NCBI RefSeq assembly: GCF_000024025.1
Contig: NC_013131.1
Coordinates: forward strand, 4,278,001-4,342,000
Source: Catenulispora acidiphila DSM 44928
GTDB lineage: Bacteria > Actinomycetota > Actinomycetes > Streptomycetales > Catenulisporaceae
Reading direction: 5' to 3'
DNA: 64,000 nt
Shown: positions 61,269-64,000 of the stretch, in pieces
Numbering within the stretch: position 1 is the first letter of the stretch
Layout: every line of letters starts with the position of its first letter
Notes under the pieces: generated by a model
Seen by the model: the letters and a program-made list of their open reading frames with translations, nothing else
The model's database searches: none
What the model was told of the DNA's origin: nothing
Position numbers and translations under genes: made by a program

Positions 61269-63637
61269 CGTTGTCCCTTCTTGCCCCGCGCAGCCCGGTC
61301 ACGTCGGCGGATCATCCGGGCAGCGCCGGATATCCGGCTGAACTCGCTGCGGAACTCCCGCTCCACGGTCAGCGCGTCTTGTGCGTCGGACTCCGACACA
61401 GGGTGCGGTGCGAACACCGCGCGATCGGTCAGCGGCGCGAGGGTGGCCAGCGACTCGGCGGCCCGGCGCCGTATCCGAGCCGTTCGTCCACGACCGAGCG
61501 GCTCGCGGGCGGCCGCCGCCTCGGCGGTGCGTGCCGCTTCGACGACGGTCTGCGTGGGCGGGATCGGCACCCCGGCCCGCCCGAGCCGGTCGCAGATCTC
61601 CAGCCACGCGCCGGCCACGCGGTGCGAGGGTCCGCCGCTCAACCGGGCCCGGCGCCGCCGGCGTCGCGTGGACGCGCGGATGAGCGGGACGGCTGCTGCC
61701 GCGCAGACCAGGAGGCCGACCCCGGTTCCGGCGACCGCCCGCCACGGAAAGGCTGAGTGCTGTCGCGGAGCCACCGGGGGCACGATGGGGGTGGGTGTCG
61801 CCGACGGGACGCTCGTGATCGGTGTCGGTGGAGGCGGTATCGAAGGCGTCGGCACTGTCACGGCCACCTCCAGGGGTTGCTGATCAGGCAGCCTGAATCC
61901 GCGGTTCGGATCGGTCGGGTCGAAATCGACCCAGCCGTGGCCTTGGAAGTAGACCTGGTCCCATGCGTAGGCATCAGCCGTCGTCACCGTGTACTGTGAC
62001 GCGTTCACGCCGGTGAGGGCGTAGCCCACGGCGATGCGTGTCGGTAGCCCCGCGGATCTGGCCAGGACGGCGAACGCCGAGACATGCTGCTCGCCGTATG
62101 CTGCGGCGGATTGCGGATCCTCGGCGTCGAGCATGCGTTCCAGAGCGGCGTAGGACTCACCTGGCTGCGCGTTCACGTTGTACGGCAGCTGGCGCAAGTA
62201 CCGTTCGATCGCCACGGCCTTTGCATAAGGGCCCTGATAATTAGACGTGATCGTCGCCGCCAGCGCCGACAAGTCCGGTGGTACGGAAGGCAGAGCCAGA
62301 TACGGCGCGTACGCGGAGCCTGTGCCGACCGGGGCGTTCTCCAGCGCGGAACTGGATGGACTTACTGCGGAGGTGACCTTGTAGGACACACCGGAGAGCT
62401 TTGCGGCGTCGGTGACCAGCGTTCCCGAGACGGTGTCGAAGCCGACCACGGCGTCGGTGCCGAAGCTCCCGGTGATGGTGGACGGACGGCCGATCGTCGG
62501 CAGGAACGGGCCGCTGAGACCGGTGAGCGAGATCTGCTCCGTCAGACGTGTCGCATCGGGCTGGACGGGGCCGGGCGCCAGGTCGGGACCGGAGACCAGG
62601 TAAGCGGCGGAGCTGCTCCACTGCGATCCGCTGAAGCTGTCGAGTGCGGCGCACTGGATCAGGTCGATTCCGCCGCCGAGCCCGTCATCGCCGGCGGCGC
62701 CGGTGTTCGTGGCGCGTGAGGAGAGCCGTTCGCCGCCGTTCGCGCCGGATATCCTCACACTGAACAGGTCCTCCGCCTGCGGGCGCTGGAGTTGCGCACG
62801 CACCTCGGCGAGCGGGTTGACCGTCGGATGCAAGGACAGCGCCGACCGCACCAGCGTGGATGGATCGAAACGCTTGCCGTCCATTGGCAGCGCGCGAGCG
62901 CCGAGGGTGGCGATCACCATCACGACGAGGACGGCGACGGCCTGGATGGGAGCCGGATTTCCTGCGCGGATGCGCATCGGCCCGGTTCGCAAAGCATGCG
63001 TGCGCAGTGCGCTCAAGACGAGTACGAGCACGAATAGCCCTGCGCACTGTGCGAGGTGTGTCGTGGGCTGGACCCCGGCGAAGAACAGGGCGACCAGCTC
63101 GGCCACCATCAGCGCCGCGGCAGGCGCCAGGGCCACCCGGGTACGCCTGGCGAGTATCAGTGCTGTGAAAGCTGCGGTGTAGGTGACGGCATACGGATCC
63201 ATGACCAATCGAGCTGTCGTCCCGGCGGGGGCGCCCACCGAGAGCATCGCCGCCCAGCCGCCGACCAGCGCCTGCCTGCCGACGCGCAGCGTGGACGTCT
63301 GTGGCAGGCCGTGTGTCAGGGTGTTGCCGAGCACGATATACACGGCGCTGACCGCGAGTCCCGCGGCGCCCACGGCGGCGATAGCCAGAGGCCGTCGAAG
63401 AAACACCGCACACAGCCAGGCGATGACACCGCCGGCGATCGCGCCCTCCGCCAGCCGTATGACGGCGTTGCCGGAAGCGAAAAACGACCCGTACGGTACT
63501 GCCGTGAGCGCTGCGCCTGCGATACACAGCAACGCCGCCAGCGGGCCCCGGTTCGATGGCGACGGCGCCGGCGCGCCTCGGGGATCGGCGGCCAGGGGCG
63601 GCGTCGCGCGGCTCAGCCGCGTACCAGGCGCTTCCAT
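61265..63637 (-). CDS. TgpA-like membrane transglutaminase homolog, probably inactive
   Basis: This 790-residue protein has an N-terminal block of about six helices (DUF3488-type, residues about 25-240), an outward transglutaminase-like domain (about 470-590) and a late TM helix followed by a basic tail (about 650-790). The transglutaminase core is seen as SAFAVLARSAGLPTRIAVGY, AYAWDQVYF and GWVDFDPT. At the place of the catalytic Cys (usually G-x-C-E-Q-F) this protein has AYGEQHV, and the His of HAW is Tyr (AYAW). It is thus likely a pseudoenzyme. Family members normally follow MoxR and DUF58 genes. It overlaps the partial gene upstream by 25 bp. Confidence 0.82.
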   Translation of the reverse strand: MEAPGTRLSRATPPLAADPRGAPAPSPSNRGPLAALLCIAGAALTAVPYGSFFASGNAVIRLAEGAIAGGVIAWLCAVFLRRPLAIAAVGAAGLAVSAVYIVLGNTLTHGLPQTSTLRVGRQALVGGWAAMLSVGAPAGTTARLVMDPYAVTYTAAFTALILARRTRVALAPAAALMVAELVALFFAGVQPTTHLAQCAGLFVLVLVLSALRTHALRTGPMRIRAGNPAPIQAVAVLVVMVIATLGARALPMDGKRFDPSTLVRSALSLHPTVNPLAEVRAQLQRPQAEDLFSVRISGANGGERLSSRATNTGAAGDDGLGGGIDLIQCAALDSFSGSQWSSSAAYLVSGPDLAPGPVQPDATRLTEQISLTGLSGPFLPTIGRPSTITGSFGTDAVVGFDTVSGTLVTDAAKLSGVSYKVTSAVSPSSSALENAPVGTGSAYAPYLALPSVPPDLSALAATITSNYQGPYAKAVAIERYLRQLPYNVNAQPGESYAALERMLDAEDPQSAAAYGEQHVSAFAVLARSAGLPTRIAVGYALTGVNASQYTVTTADAYAWDQVYFQGHGWVDFDPTDPNRGFRLPDQQPLEVAVTVPTPSIPPPPTPITSVPSATPTPIVPPVAPRQHSAFPWRAVAGTGVGLLVCAAAAVPLIRASTRRRRRRARLSGGPSHRVAGAWLEICDRLGRAGVPIPPTQTVVEAARTAEAAAAREPLGRGRTARIRRRAAESLATLAPLTDRAVFAPHPVSESDAQDALTVEREFRSEFSRISGAARMIRRRDRAARGKKGQR

Positions 63638-64000
63638 TGCCCCACAAGGTCCTCACTGGTCTTGATGCGAACGCATTCGACATCCTTGACACGGGTCACA
63701 GGTACCTTTTCGCCGACCTGGACGACATAGGCGGCCTCAAACCTCTGCCGGGCCCGGCTCAGTGCCGTCGCTGTACGGGTACTGAGAAAGCCGGTCACCA
63801 CGCCGAGTACGACCGGGCCGGCGTTCTCCGATCGGAACGCCGCGCCGCGTCGCGCGACGTCTGCCCGGCCGCGTCCCAAGCCGGCCAGCACGGCAGCCAG
63901 ATCAGGGCCCTGTTTCAACGGCATCTGCTCGACGTCGCACAGGAGCTCCATCGCGGCGGTGGCGCTGGCGGACCGGCCCGTGCGCCGCAGCCGCGCGACC
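63613..64000 (-). CDS. C-terminal part of a DUF58/vWA-like protein (5' end outside window)
   Basis: The frame is open past the window edge, so only about 128 C-terminal residues are seen. They read MELLCDVEQMPLKQGPDLAAVL, then GPVVLGVVTGFLSTRTATAL and VECVRIKTSEDLVGQWKRLV, consistent with the end of a vWA fold. DUF58 proteins, which carry vWA-like domains, usually lie directly before TgpA homologs. That position, with the 25-bp overlap, supports the guess, but the visible part alone is not diagnostic. Confidence 0.5.
   Translation of the reverse strand, partial: VARLRRTGRSASATAAMELLCDVEQMPLKQGPDLAAVLAGLGRGRADVARRGAAFRSENAGPVVLGVVTGFLSTRTATALSRARQRFEAAYVVQVGEKVPVTRVKDVECVRIKTSEDLVGQWKRLVRG

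Noticed and set aside
1-64000. tRNA, rRNA and CRISPR arrays
   Set aside because: None was recognised on reading both strands. A covariance-model search would be needed to exclude small RNAs.

Overview
The window is high-GC DNA with the dense, overlapping operon style (ATGA, GTGA and TGATG junctions), frequent GTG/TTG starts and gene families of a soil actinomycete. The mix of families would fit a Catenulispora- or Streptomyces-like organism, but the genus is a guess. No rRNA, tRNA or CRISPR array was seen.

Layout. (1) 1-1958: the end of an ABC exporter gene and an aldo/keto reductase, followed by a 1.1-kb gap holding a diverged inverted repeat of about 1 kb. (2) 3088-20083: a sulfur-scavenging island. 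One half (minus strand, 3088-10562) encodes a HutC-type regulator, a Cys-containing leader peptide, a two-cluster ferredoxin, a sulfonate-type ABC transporter and a fumarate-reductase/APS-reductase-like flavoprotein fused to HEAT repeats. The other half holds four luciferase-like monooxygenases in one operon, two GNAT-type proteins and a polar amino-acid (cystine-type) ABC permease and ATPase. Its content resembles the Bacillus ytmI/tcy S-alkylcysteine salvage set. Three related short leader peptides ending in Ala-Leu-Cys sit in front of the three operons. (3) 20283-21660: a small secreted protein and a graveyard of gene fragments. (4) 22030-35407: glycan degradation, with a GH95 alpha-L-fucosidase-like enzyme, then a minus-strand sugar-ABC operon (D-hydroxyacid dehydrogenase, DUF2264, binding protein, two permeases, YesL-like protein, GH5 enzyme) divergent from a DeoR-HTH/LacI-sensor regulator. 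(5) 35573-37966: a TetR gene beside a perfect 19-bp inverted repeat, and a PadR/HAAS membrane-protein pair. (6) 37899-49857: a xylan-oligosaccharide locus with a CE7 acetyl esterase, GH3, Lpl-type ABC transporter, GH39, YesL and GH67, with two CGAAA-N-TTTCG operators in the divergent promoter. (7) 49978-54019: fragments of a transposase, a GH15 enzyme and a DJ-1/PfpI protein around an alcohol-dehydrogenase-like gene and a MOSC-reductase-ferredoxin fusion. (8) 54034-64000: a minus-strand operon with an EACC1-like effector-associated protein, two caspase-TM-WD40 proteins, a membrane-anchored propeller/beta-helix protein and a TgpA-like transglutaminase that lacks its catalytic Cys and His.

How they work together. 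Region 2 looks like coordinated import and breakdown of organic sulfur compounds under Cys-linked control. Regions 4 and 6 import oligosaccharides and trim them inside the cell. Region 8 looks like a caspase-based conflict or cell-death module whose sensor parts are predicted to face outward. The last point is inference from topology and gene neighbours.
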